Part shown: one piece after another, positions 48,734 through 60,346 of the stretch | Layout of the letters: the number at the start of each line of letters is the position of its first letter | Position numbering within the stretch: position 1 is the first letter of the stretch | Assembly (NCBI GenBank): GCA_945910005.1 | Contig: OX246740.1 | Span: forward strand, 58,023,311-58,087,310 | Length of the DNA: 64,000 nt | Direction: 5' to 3' | Origin: Isoperla grammatica | Lineage: Eukaryota > Arthropoda > Insecta > Plecoptera > Perlodidae | Notes under the pieces: model-generated | Databases searched by the model: none | Told to the model about the DNA's origin: nothing | Seen by the model: only the letters and a program-made list of their open reading frames with translations | Made by a program: the position numbers and the translations under genes

Positions 48734-49105
48734 ATGATTCGAATGTGGTGCGTATGTTAAATTTATTTACATAGGTGTCTGCGGAGATCTGAGAAACCGA
48801 AAATATATTCAGTAGGTAGGGTTTTTAGAGGTTTCCACTGCCGATGTCGGGGGTGGGTGGCGGGGGCGGAGGGGGTTGGGGGTTGCAGTTACATCTGCTA
48901 GGAGGGTAGTCGCGAGGAATACGACGTTTCGATACCGCTGGAGGGGGAGGGGGTCAAAACACGTTGTTGAGAGACGCGTTGTGTTCGTACTTATAGTTGC
49001 GTGAGACTTTATATCAACGTGGCATAGTTAGTCGTGTTTTCATATTAAACTAATTAATCGCAGTCGTTTGTTTTCCGGGCAAGACTCGAGTTGAGCCACC
49101 ACTTG

Positions 49106-49164
49106 AAACAAACAAACAAACAAACAAACAAACAAACAAACAAACAAACAAACAAACAAACAAA
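49106..49164. repeat. (CAAA)n microsatellite, about 14-15 units
   Basis: Uninterrupted CAAA tetranucleotides over about 59 bp. Confidence 0.96.
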
Positions 49165-49693
49165 CGGGATTACAGTGAACAGATAACGTTTTGTTTTTCT
49201 AAAAATTGGCTTTGCCCTTTGCGGTCACTATCAATCAATTAATTGTTACAAAATATCTTTATTATCTACAATTGATAGTTTATTTATTACTTGGGTCTAC
49301 ATGTTGATTCTTGTTCGAGGCACACATTGTCGTTTTATGTTTCGTTCAGTCACGAAGCGCAGGATATCGGTGAAACTTACGACAAATAACTTAGTATCTC
49401 GCTGTCTTCTAAGTTTAACGTCCACCCTGGCGGCAATGTTGTTAATTCACCATTTTGAACAGTGGTTTAGCTATAAACTAAAACATCAACTCACCGGTTT
49501 TATGAAAATATAATATTACAGCCAGCTTAAAAGAGTAAATTAGTCGCAACTCTCAATCTTAGACTTATTATATGATCGAGCTGAAACTTCGCAATAAAAA
49601 AATATAACTTTCCTAGGCAATGCAAATTTAATCTTACCTTTTGTGTAGCGATTTACAATATTCCACCACCGACTGGATATCGCAATTTATAGT

Positions 49694-50162
49694 TGTCGGT
49701 GATAATATAAGTTAGCGATACAATTACGTCCGTGAATATAAGTTTAGCGATACAATTACGTCCGTGAATATAAGTTTAGCGATACAATTACGTCCGTGAA
49801 TATAGGTTTAGCGATACAATTACGTCCGTGAATATAAGTTTAGCGATACAATTACGTCCGTGAATATAAGTTTAGCGATACAATTACGTCCGTGAATATA
49901 AGTTTAGTGATACAATTACGTCCGTGAATATAAGTTTAGCGATACAATTACGTCCGTGAATATAAGTTTAGCGATACAATTACGTCCGTGAATATAAGTT
50001 TAGCGATACAATTACGTCCGTGAATATAAGTTTAGCGATACAATTACGTCCGTGATTATAAGTTTAGCGATACAATTACGTCCGTGAATATAAGTTTAGC
50101 AATACAATTACGTCCGTGAATATAAGTTAACCGATACAATTACGTCCGTGAATATAAGTTTA
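49694..50162. repeat. 32-bp minisatellite, 14 copies, with 21-bp head
   Basis: Fourteen units of exactly 32 bp run from 49715 to 50162 without any indel; each contains GCGATACAATTACGTCCGTG and AATATAAGTTTA. The 21-bp head at 49694 (TGTCGGTGATAATATAAGTT) is a diverged partial unit and is identical to the head of the array at 54055. The array trails off into degenerate GTTTA repeats to about 50185. Confidence 0.98.
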
Positions 50163-50591
50163 GCGATAAGTTTAATAAGTTTAGTTATTCAATGTGAAAA
50201 GTCAATAATTCTGTAAAATAAAATGTGTATTTAGTTGTATCCTATCTATAAATGCTTCGTGATCAAAGCAGGCTATTCATCTATGGGTGAGTAATGTCTT
50301 CCATTTTCTCATTTGTTCATAAAACTATTGAAAGCGAGACACTATCTTATAAGACAACGGCTGGCTCGCTATGTCAACATCTTCTGTCCTCCGACATCCA
50401 CCGAACTATTGTGCACCGTTATCCATTTGGAAACTAGTCGTCTTTCTGAACAGATGCCAACGTTTTAATTAATCGAATTAAACCCTTTTGATGCGCATTA
50501 GATTTCGTTTTCCCGCCATGACTCATGAACCGTCTTGTTAACATAATGTTGGCAGTGTGTGTGTGTGGACCCCAGTGAATCACTTCTAAAG

Positions 50592-50692
50592 CACACACAG
50601 ACAGACAGACAGACATGGACACACAGACAGACATAAGCAGACAGGGAGACACACAGACATAAAGACACACAGACACACAGACAAATAAGACA
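50592..50692. repeat. CAGA/CACAGA microsatellite
   Basis: A degenerate mixture of CAGA, ACACAGA and similar units. The minus-strand ORF with repeated Val-Cys-Val-Ser residues comes from this tract. Confidence 0.9.
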
Positions 50693-50934
50693 AACGTATA
50701 CGTATACATAGATAGGGTAGGGCTAGGTCCGGTCAAGGTGGGTCCCTTCTCGTGGTGACCGGTGTCCGCAAAAAGGGCTTTCTGCTCATTCAATATAAAT
50801 TAGCTTAATCATTACTTTTTAGTCTTTCTCTCTTCTCATTCTCACTGATGGCGGCCCTCTTTGCGACCTGAACGCCACCAAATAACCACGCCCCAACCCC
50901 CTTATCACTTCACCCCGTCACTAGAGTCCCCTTA

Positions 50935-50990
50935 TGACGACCCCGGCACTTGGTTCGGCCGACGTCATATGACCTAGAACCTACTTTATA
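50935..50990 (-). repeat. Dispersed repeat, TCATATGACGTC family (copy 4, partial)
   Basis: The minus strand contains GGTCATATGACGTCGGCCG, then CCGGGGTCG. It shares the core only; support for family membership is limited. Confidence 0.45.
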
Positions 50991-52334
50991 TTATAGGTTA
51001 GGCTATAGGTTTTGGCACATTCAGGCAGACGGACAGACATGTGGACAGAAAGAAGATAGACAGCAGATAGACGGGTAGACAGTATCTTGTTAAACCTCTT
51101 CAGATCCTTTCCGAGAAGTAATCGCAAATTCAGTTTTACAACTACTTGCGAGCGGATCTGTCTAACGAAGCCATTTATATATGTGCGAGAGTTTTCAATA
51201 AGTCCTTTAGCTGTAGCATATAGATTCCGACCTCGTTGTTAAAAAAATAAATAAAAATAAACATGCACCATTGTGCGCGGAATATTGTTAGTGTTTATGA
51301 TATATTAAACGTGTTTTGTGTTCATGAGCATCGCGACTGTTGTTTTTTTTTCTCGTCAGCACGCGCTGTGGAGCGCTACCATCTGCCTATTAGTACGGTG
51401 GCGCGGCGCGGCGGCAACTGCCAACACCAGCGCTGGCGCTCTTCTCCTCTACTCCTCAGTAAGATACTAACCCTGGTGGCGGAAAGACGTATGACACTTC
51501 TCTCCGTGGCTCGCGCGTGCTTCACCCGTTAAACCCCGTAAACATGTAATTAATTATATATATCTAGCGCTGTAAATGCACCTGGCGGCTAAACACGAGA
51601 GTGATCAAAAAATGAATTAGAAAATTGTCTGGACTGTAGTTTTTTAAAACTAGAAAAACGTGTTTGAATTAAAAAACAAACAACATTTATCTCTATGTAT
51701 ATTCTTTGTGTGTTCAACCTCTGGATCCTGGATTAAGATTAAAGGGATGTCGAAGAACTCTCGCTGGATTATTATCGACGTGTATTAATAACAATCAGAT
51801 TAGTAATTGAAATGGTTTTGTAGTGTAAACGGAGCGATTGAAGTGTATGATATGAAAAATCAATTCTCTACCCTGCAGTTTTATAAATAAATTGTTGGTT
51901 ATCACGCTAACAGTGGTGAACCCTATTGAGTGGATTGTGTGTACCCAAATACAGTCGGTGCTTTGACTGAAAGAGAAACAATAGGCCTAATGCAGTGGGT
52001 GTGCTCTTTTTTCATTTGAGACAGTGATTGACTCATAAAAAAAAAAAACACGAGAAGACTCTAATGCAAAATTACTACGTTACCAACTCGTCGGAATTTT
52101 TATGACACTTGAAATAATAGAGGGAATCTATTTCCAAAGAGCTTCGCTTCGAACAAAAGAGCTCAGAAAGTGAAGCGAGAGGATTAGTTCGTCATCTTGA
52201 AAGGAAACAACGGACGCAAAGAGAAAAGTTTTTTTAATCTGATTGACAAGGGTAACGTTTAGGGATTTTAATTAGAAGTGTGTCTCTAAAGTGGCCGGCT
52301 AGCTATTTATTAAGATGCGTCGTTTACCCTCGTG

Positions 52335-52497
52335 ATGTCGACCGGAACGATAACGATGCAGCCAGCAGTGCCCTGCGCCTTTGATAACGAAGAGTTTGTG
52401 GACTTTGAGTCGGCTCATCAGTATTCTATAACACCGGACGACTGGACTCTGAGCGAGCTGGATGCGGCCGCACTGGGCATCGAACAGAAGACTCCAG
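52335..52497 (+). CDS. Candidate first coding exon of an unidentified gene (partial)
   Basis: The ATG at 52335 follows an in-frame TAA at 52311, so this looks like a true 5' coding start. The frame runs 54 codons plus one base to a splice donor CAG|GTAGGA at 52497/52498, leaving phase 1. The N-terminal peptide is non-repetitive and acidic. It includes a DNEEFVDFES stretch and a DDWTLSELDAAALG stretch, alternating acidic and bulky hydrophobic residues around a tryptophan, as in many transactivation or protein-docking segments. Codon use is GC-rich, unlike the AT-rich surroundings. No DNA-binding domain is present, and I do not recognise the family. Without splicing the frame would end at 52577 after a less protein-like tail. 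No second exon was found downstream. The antisense 78-residue frame is considered a shadow. Confidence 0.55.
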
Positions 52498-54054
52498 GTA
52501 GGAAGCACTATACTGCTCCTTGCATCGTGTCTCACTGTCCGAACCGGCCGTTATATTTTATTAGCATAACATATTAAATACACATTATTCCGGACATGGT
52601 CATTAAAATTTAAATTGTACTAATTTGTTTATTTTTGTCATTGGTCATTAAATTTGATTTGGTTCATTATCATTTTAATAGCAACAACATATTAAACACA
52701 CATTATCCAGCAAAATGAAAATGGCAGTATAATTTGTTTACGTTTGTGTCATTGTTCGAGCATCTATAGCCAACTCTAAATTTTTTTTTTCAACAAAGGA
52801 ACTTCTGCACTACGATCATCGTAGTTTTTATTGATTCATTAGGTGTGATTGTAAAGCAATCATTTTTTGTTTAATTCTTTGTTTGTTGATTTCTATTATT
52901 TTGTCGTCTCTGTAAGTTTGTTTTTAAATGCAGACGAGTAAAGACGCCTGACTGTAACATTGTGTATTGCGTTGTGTGGGTGACGATGACCCGAGTGTGG
53001 GTTATTGCGTCGCGTCGCTGTTTGGTGACGTCAGAGCGACGCTGAATAGAACAAATACCAATAACCATCGGAACATAACTCATTTAGGGGTTGTGCAAGA
53101 GTAGGCGAACTGATTGTTGCGATGTGGGCGAGCCTTTGCGCGGCGATTGCGAGATTATCTATCGCAGGAAATTATTGTAAATAATTCGACAAGGTGGATG
53201 AAAGAATAAACTACAAAAAAATTGTATTCATAGTCGACCTGATTTTGTGCGGGGAACATTTATGCATTGTATTATGTTGTTTGATGTCTAAATGCAACGT
53301 TATGTCCTATACACCCTACATCGTACCGATAGATTAATTTTATCAGATTCTAATAGAGTTTATTTACAATAATTTGGATAACAACTCATCGAAACAGATC
53401 ATTTCAAACGTCAAATAAAAAGGCAAAACGTTCAGTTTGTGGTTACACATATTTGTTTTTCGTTTTATGAACCCGTTTTTTTTTTTTTAACAGTTCCCCA
53501 ATTTATTTCCCCTCTTTTTGTCAGTATTTTTTATTTATACGTCTACATTTCAACAACGATATGGCTATCAAATAAAACGATATATATTGATAACAAAGGT
53601 AGGTTAATCTAATTGCGTAAGTGTGATATTGACGGTGACCCGGCCGTAAGAAACTTGTTTGACATTTAATTAACTCACTTTACGTATTACCAACCCCGAC
53701 TTGCACCACAGATTCAAGCAAGTTGGGTAAACTTCAGTCCTGCTCTCCAGGCGACAAGTTATTTGTAAGGCTCGTAAGAGGGGGGGGGGGTGAGTTGGCC
53801 AAGTGGAGGGGGAAGTTAGAAGGGGGAAAGCGAACAAAGAAAATCGCTGCGTGTCTGGGAATCAATGCTGATAGTAGAGGTCTACGTCATCCTATCCTAT
53901 CAGCTGTGTATTAGTGTAGCCTACACTCGACACACGAACACGCGGGCCCACTCGACATCGTTATTAGAATGTTTTTAACTCACTTTGCGTTTCTCATCGA
54001 CTGTCTTGACATAATGTCTGCATCGTCCAATGTTGCCTTCGGCGACATTATCGC
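52498..54054. other. Possible first intron of the candidate gene
   Basis: It begins at the donor GTAGGA (52498). It is mostly AT-rich, with no recognisable exon. A G11 run lies at 53780-53790, and a 63-residue ORF spans it. If the gene is real, the intron extends beyond the next array and possibly past the window. Confidence 0.4.
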
Positions 54055-54299
54055 TGTCGGTGATAATATAAGTTAGCGATACAATTACGTCCGTGAATAT
54101 AAGTTTAGAGATACAATTACTTCCGTGAATATAAGTTAAGCGATACAATTACGTCCGTGAATACAAGTTTAGCGATACAATAACGTCCGTGAATATAAGT
54201 TAAGCGATACAATTACGTCCGTGAATATAAGTTTAGCGATACAATAACGTCCGTGAATATAAGTTAAGCGATACAATTACGTCCGTGAATATAAGGTAA
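54055..54299. repeat. 32-bp minisatellite, 7 copies, related to 49694-50162
   Basis: The same 21-bp head (54055) is followed by seven units of exactly 32 bp from 54076. The later units alternate between AATTACG...GTTTAG and AATAACG...GTTAAG forms, giving a 64-bp dimer periodicity that the first array lacks. The 3' flank differs from that of the first array. Confidence 0.97.
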
Positions 54300-56360
54300 C
54301 GAAGTTGTTTTTCTAACCGAATTGAATTACTGCAATATTATAGACGAGAATTTTTCTGCGATACTAGTGGCACTCACTGTTTGTGCCGTGAATTTTAGTG
54401 ATACTTTTCCTTCTAAAAATAAAATGTTGTATTTTTGTGTATTTCACGATGACACTAGTGTATAGTGTATCTGATACATGGTTGCCGATGTTACAGTATT
54501 GTGCTGAACGCTACAGTAACAGACCGGCCGGTAAAGACAGAGTCTTCCTTCCCTCCCAGCGCAACCCAGGCTCATAACTCACCGCACATACGTTACTCCC
54601 AACTAAACTTATCAGATTCGCAATAATTATTCCGAAGTCCAATAAATCGCGGAAGAGATTATTTGATTCGATTGCGTAAAGGCCCTTATCGAGAAGCGAG
54701 GTTGTACCAATGAGCGACGCGTTTAGAAGTCAGAGACATGTAGTCCACTCCTATTGAGTGAGCACAATGGCTTTCGAAGCGCATCGCTCAACTTGGGAGA
54801 ACAAATGAAAATAGATAACCAACCAGAATACAAAAATTGCATCTTTCTAGGGCATTGATTAATGGACCTTACGTCTCTTGTTTATGAAGGTGCCAATACT
54901 TTGATTAAACATTATATGAGTGACAATATTATAGCAAAATATAGAAATATGGCCAACACAATAAGTAAAAAAAAAAAGAAATTTGCTACGATCCTAAGTA
55001 TATATTTGTATGACGGAAAAACAAAAAATGAAAACTAGATTAAAACTAATTTAAGGAAAGGGAAACAAACGCTGCCTATAAATCAATCTGATTTTATTTA
55101 TTATGCGTTGTATTCCGCACTCAAAGAATGGATTGAAGCAGTCGGGTCGATGATTGTACCGGAGTTTTGGTCTGGGTGTATCAGGAGTGCAGACGCGACA
55201 GGAAGTGAACTGAAACACTTGTACAGACAGAAGACAGAGTAGCTCACGCGAAGAGAGGCTCGCCGCCTTTGAGCTTGATTAGCTAACGATGTTTTAATGA
55301 TATTTCCTTCGAGAAGTGGTAAATATGATGAGATCCTTATCTCTCCGTCCGAGAGACAAGACTGTGGTGAAGACATTGGTTTGAGTAACAGTTTATTAAA
55401 AACAAACTGTGTAATTGCACAAACAATACAATTAACTTGTTTAATTAATTAAATAAGTAAGCAATACAGTTACTTGATTAATTTGGTGTTGAACGACGTA
55501 CTCGACAGCTGGGTCATATATGACGTTGGGGAAGAAGATTGGAGGGAAGAGACAAGCCGAAGAAAGTATTTGATTTTGTGTGGAAAGGGGAAATAAGTGG
55601 AGGACCTCATTTCGTTGCTTCTTACGATTGACTGAGTCAAATTGTTTGCCCAGATGGGCAAACAATACGTTTAAAGTGTAAATTATATATTTCCATTTAT
55701 ACGTATAAATAATACATATAACACAGTTAAATTAATAACTTATAGTTTGCCAAGATGATTGTGAATAATGTGTACACCGTAGTTGCAGGGTTGTTTGTCT
55801 GGTAATAACTTACAAGTTATGTTTTTATTGGGAAACATTATGCGCAGAATCAGAATCATGAATAACCCATGAATAACTTGTCGCGTGTTTGGTCTAGATA
55901 TTTTATAATCGGCTTCTGTTTGTCATAGTTTGAGAGCGGGCGCTGTATAAGGAGACTGTGCACTGTGCAGTGTGCACGTTGACTGGCGTTGTCGGTAAAG
56001 TAGGCTTGTCTCGCTGCGTCCGCATGATTTACTAAACAGCTTGTTGTAGTTTTACTTAGTGAGTCTTGTGCAGCTAGCTGTCTCTTTCGTAGGAATTCGG
56101 TCAACATTTTACGTATAACCATCTATCTATATAATAACTCGAAGAAGTAATTTCAAATTCTTTGTATATATTCTGTATTTTTCTTATTGGATCCTTGTGG
56201 TCACCTAGTGTATGTTAAACAGCAGATAAACAAATATTTTTCCCTCTATATCACTTTAATGTTATTATCGAATTCTTCTAAAAATAAAGAATTTAAAATT
56301 AAAATTTATATTATGAAGGTATAGGGTGTGCTCAAATTCAAATATACTGATAATTATTGT
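54300..56360. other. Non-coding stretch
   Basis: No gene is recognised. ORFs up to 91 residues on the minus strand (55101-55376, 55441-55665 and 55856-56122) show no domain; one overlaps the dispersed repeat at 55440-55625. Confidence 0.55.
55440..55625 (+). repeat. Dispersed repeat, TCATATGACGTC family (copy 5, longest)
   Basis: It contains GTTGAACGACGTACTCGAC, AGCTGGGTCATATATGACGT and TGGGGAAGAAGATTGG, then a purine-rich stretch and GGAGGACCTCATTTCGTTGC. The right half aligns with 580-645 and the left half with 47895-47960, making this the best reference copy in the window. Confidence 0.7.
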
Positions 56361-56564
56361 CAATGCAGAAGCGCTAGGAGTTGCCTGTTCTCTGTGGAGT
56401 CAAAGATGTTGATTGCCAAGATATTCTACAATGCAGAAGCGTTAGGAGTTGCCTGTTCTCTGTGGAGTCAAAGATGTTGATTGTCAAGATATTCTACAAT
56501 GCAGAAGCGCTAGGAGTTGCCTGTTCTCTGTGGAGTCAAAGATGTTGATTGTCAAGATATTCCA
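56361..56564. repeat. 68-bp tandem repeat, 3 copies
   Basis: Starts at 56361, 56429 and 56497 (CAATGCAGAAGCG). Units contain GGAGTTGCCTGTTCTCTGTG and end AAGATATTC. Only single-base differences are present (C/T at two sites), indicating a recent duplication. Confidence 0.97.
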
Positions 56565-58383
56565 ATAAAGCGAGCAGCGTTTAATATCTCTAGTATGTAA
56601 TATGTTGCAAGTGAGCACTGGCTGACGTTCTGTGTAAAGGATACGGTTGAGAGGTGCGATGCAGAAAGTGGGTTACTCAGATAGTTTGGATGCGAATACC
56701 TGATTAGTGATTATTCCATATGTGAGGTGAAAGGAGGCGATCAAAACCTGGATTGACTGACTAACTGACTGACTGACTGACTGAGTCGATAGGATGAGAT
56801 TAAAATGAGTGATCGTAAAAGTATGTGAATGAGAATACCGTATACAATCGTGTTCAGTGCAGTGAGCGTGGACTGCTTGTCTAGTTGAAACTTTGGTTGG
56901 GACTTTCATTTTTTGTACTTTTGTAATTTAATTTAATTTTAATCATATATGGGATTGGAGAGTGTACTGTTATTTTAATGTGTTATCTTTAAATAGGACG
57001 TTATTTCGCCGACAATTATTGTCCGAATCTGTTTCCTCGCACCACTTTCACCGGAAACCATCGTATCGCATCGCAGGTGGTCTAAATACTATTGTCAGCA
57101 TTGACAAGACACGCTCGCTCATCCTCCAACGTGCCCCATATCTGGTGTGTTGATCATCGCAATCGTTCACACCCTCGTTGTGTTGTAGAGCCCCAATAAA
57201 ACACAGTAAACATGTTTTGTTGTCGACTGAGGCCGGAAACACCCGAGCTCACGCGACACTGGCGACCATTTCCTTTACCCGACACAACATGGCGGACAGT
57301 GGACAGGTCGGGAGATATCTGGAACCGAACCCACCCGCTAGGAAGAGCGTCTAATGGTTCCGAGAAACTAAATAATGCGGAATTATTCTTGGAATTTGTT
57401 TGGTTGTTGTGAGTGGAAGTCGGTTATTGGAATCAATATCGATGTTCAAGGCCATGATGTTTTAAGAACCGTGTTTGTGTTGCTAATTCTTAAGAAGTAT
57501 ACAGTTATAAGGTATAGTTACATAAGACGTTATGTTTTAATTTGTATTTCGTATACTTTGTTTACGAATCTTTATTGCAACATCATTCCACTGTGTTCAC
57601 TCCAAACTCCTCGTAGAAGCATTACCGCATTTATGTAGACGTAAAGGAACAAACAAACCGCCACATAAACATACAATTAACACAAATTAAGTGAAACACG
57701 GTTCATTAGAATTTGTGTGGCGGTGGATTTGTTCCTGATTCCAATGCAGAGAGTCCAGGGTTCGATTGCCGGTCCGGCCTTCTGGACTTGATATTGACGT
57801 GCAACACGTATACGATGAGCCATCATAGCAACAGACGCCCATAGAATAAATAAGATAATGCCCCCCCCCCCCCCCCCTCACTAATAAATCAGTGTTTGTA
57901 GCCGAGTGGGTAGAGAGACAGTAGACTATAAATACAGATTTATTTAATAAATTTTCGTCGCTTCTTCTTCTTCTTGTATAAAGTCCTAAAGTTAAAATCC
58001 AATTAAATACTTTTATTTCTAAAGGGTGTCTTCAGTTTTGTACGTCCCCGCGTCGCGGTATTTGAGCGGAGTTAATCTACCCCGCAGACTCCATGAATAG
58101 CTCATCGTTTCATGAGAAGGTGGGCGCGCTTCTTTACCTACATTGCAAACCACGGGGGGGGGGGGGGGGGGGGGTGAGTGGGCGTTGTACCGAGAAATGC
58201 CCCTAAAACATTGAGAATTTCGTTTACTTGAGCGTAGGAAAAAATAGAACACGAAATAATGTATAAACTAGTATAATCGATATTGGTTAATTGTTTTCGT
58301 CATACCCTGACCGCAGTAGGTCCTTCACGGTGACTGGTGTCTACCGAGCTTGACTGCTTGCGCTACGTAATACGGTAGTTTGA
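56565..58383. other. Non-coding stretch
   Basis: No gene is recognised. It contains (CTGA)n at 56755-56784, C17 at 57861-57877 within a SINE, and G21 at 58154-58174. Confidence 0.55.
57700..57960 (+). mobile_element. SINE family B copy
   Basis: A head with GATTTGTTCCTGATTCC, CCAGGGTTCGATTGCCGG (box-B-like) and GTCCGGCC is followed by a body with GAGCCATCATAGCAACAGACG. After a C17 run comes GTAGCCGAGTGGGTAGAG and ATTTATTTAATAAATTT. The order matches the inverted copy at 5409-5640. Confidence 0.7.
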
Positions 58384-58405
58384 CAGTGGCGTAGCCATGC
58401 AGGGG
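58384..58405. mobile_element. Possible hAT left terminus, no partner found
   Basis: CAGTGGCGTAGCCATGCAGG is a hAT-type terminal sequence, and the G/C-rich sequence downstream (to about 58500) is similar in style to hAT subterminal regions. No matching inverted end or 8-bp duplication was located, so the element is broken or its end is diverged. Confidence 0.5.
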
Positions 58406-58940
58406 TATAGTCCGGGGGGTGGGGGGCATCGCGAGATAATGTAGTCAAGAAACCGGCTCCACGCTCGATGCAAGGGTAGACCCCCCATGCCAGCGCCTCA
58501 GGCACATTATTTTTTTGTGTATAGAGGGGTGCATGTTGTGTATACTGAATGGGACAATTCAACAGATACTTTGACGCTATAATTGTTATTTGGTTTGATT
58601 ACACTGTGACCTAAGCAAACGCCAAATACGATTAACATGATTTATCATATGCCCTAATTTCTACCCAATCAACCACAACAGTAGTTGATGGTATTTAGGC
58701 CTTGTAAACGCTTGTAAGTGGTTTATGCATTCAGTTGTACAATGCCACTTTATTTATCAATATCATCGCGTAATGTTATTCACCCAGAGACTCCGAACTC
58801 ACCCATGCAAGAAATCGTCTCCACATTCCGGGAAATATGTTGCGAGATCCCCCACCAAGGAACGACTCCGCAAATCAGTTTACTTCCTCTAGATATCATT
58901 CACCCTACATAATATCGTGTTCTGTTCCCTTGCATATATA
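58406..58940. other. Non-coding stretch
   Basis: No gene is recognised. It may be the interior of the broken element starting at 58384. Confidence 0.45.
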
Positions 58941-58948
58941 CATGTATT

Positions 58949-60061
58949 CAGTGGCGGCTCGTGGGCCATTGTCCGGGAGGGGCACATGTTACTTGTGAAA
59001 CACAAGTACACAACTTAAAATTACACGATACATTTAGTGAGAATTTAATGTACTTATTACTCACCTATTATCAGTTTGTTGGATGTCTAACAGTGGAGTA
59101 GGCCGTCCTAGTTTTTTAATTTCTAGCTTAACAATAAATGGTACCTGATTTTCAATTAAACTAAAAATGTGTTGGACTGAATTCATGTTTAAACACTCAG
59201 CAATAGCACTCACAACATCCGACCGCACAAATCGAAATCTCGACACAGACTGAACCCACAAATACCTACTGGAGGTGATCTGTTCAAGTAAAATATTACA
59301 AAAATAAATGCCAAATTGCTTTTTCTATGAACTCTTATTATTATGTTGGGAGGGGTGAGAATTTTCCCTGAACTACTTTTTTTCCTTCCTAATCTTCGTC
59401 TTTTGTGTGACTGGCACGTACTATTGAGACAGGTATGTGACAGAGAGATGTCCACTCCACGTGGACTGAAAGTGACCACAAATCAGAATGCGAGTTTGGG
59501 ACTATTCTCCAATAGGAAGGCTTTCACACTAATAGGCGGAGCTTTTATAAAACTATATTTGCAACAGGTTGTTTAGTGATGTATTGTGTTGTACTACTAC
59601 CCTTGAAACTTTCACAGAGAATAGAAATATTTCTTAAACTCCCTATGGTCTCTGGCGCGAAAGAGGATAGAGATGGAAACACGTTCGATTTCGACCCAAA
59701 CTCGGCTTCGGTCACCACTTTCTCTGTGCCCGAGGAGGCTGCATTTAGCGACGTGTAAAGTGTGGGATTCATAGCTGCAGGTAGTGTTGACTAGATCCCA
59801 TAAGATATTAGCTAGAGCAGTCCCGGCTCATCAGGCTTGAGCCCGGAGAGCGCGAACTACTGTTCAAACTAAAACATTTGGCTTCACAAACGTAATAGAA
59901 ACATTTTCAACATTTCAAAACATTTTATAAATTACAAAAAAGTAGGTATTTACGCAACGTATTATTGGCCAGGCTAATTTATTTATAATAATGATTAATG
60001 GTTACCAATAATTAATAGGTGGGGCACGTGACCGTGTGCCCTTTCAGTAGAGCCGCCCCTG
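58949..60061. mobile_element. hAT-like element with 8-bp TSD, 1.1 kb
   Basis: The left end is CAGTGGCGGCTC and the right end, complemented, is CAGGGGCGGCTC (11 of 12 match). Both flanks are CATGTATT (58941-58948 and 60062-60069). Next to each terminus the sequences are related (GGGGCACATG and, complemented, GGGCACACGGTCACGTG). Several overlapping 60-89 residue frames lie inside (minus strand 59061-59261, 59210-59479, 59545-59772). They could be fragments of a decayed coding region, but I cannot identify a transposase domain. Confidence 0.9.
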
Positions 60062-60285
60062 CATGTATTACCCACTCTTTGTCTGTCATTACCCTCGTAT
60101 GAGCCATCATCACATAATGACTGTTGATGTCTTTAATTGACTCTAGATAGCTCTAATTAAAGGTTAAATCTGCAGCGGCATTGTTCTTATAATACCCCGT
60201 ATTGCCCGAGTAGAGGGGGGGGGGGATATTATCAACTCTGTTATACATGAATAACTCCCGCCGAACAAAGAACACACGAACACAT

Positions 60286-60346
60286 CTGTGCTGTGCTGTG
60301 CTGTGCCGTGCTGTGCTGTGCTATGCTGTGCTGTGCCGTGCTGTGC
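60286..60346. repeat. (CTGTG)n pentanucleotide microsatellite
   Basis: About 12 units of CTGTG with a few CCGTG and CTATG variants. The cysteine-rich ORF across it is an artefact. Confidence 0.95.

Larger units (their letters stand above)
47318..49693. other. Non-coding stretch
   Basis: No gene is recognised. It includes a dispersed repeat copy at 47895-47960, (CGTG)n at 48696-48733, a G-rich patch near 48848-48885 and (CAAA)n at 49106-49164. Confidence 0.6.
50186..52334. other. Region upstream of the candidate exon
   Basis: No other gene is recognised. It holds a CACAGA-type microsatellite (50592-50692), a dispersed repeat copy (50935-50990) and a GC-rich block around 51355-51535 with an 89-residue chance ORF. 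If the exon at 52335 is real, this holds its 5' UTR and promoter, or an upstream intron. No TATA box or initiator could be placed with confidence. Confidence 0.5.

Noticed and set aside
19972..50162. CRISPR-like arrays
   Set aside because: The repeats are directly adjacent with no unique spacers, and the context is eukaryotic.
51263..51532. 89-residue ORF in the GC-rich block upstream of the candidate exon
   Set aside because: It has a mixed low-complexity composition, with no domain or splice signals. It was noted only as a possible promoter or 5' region.
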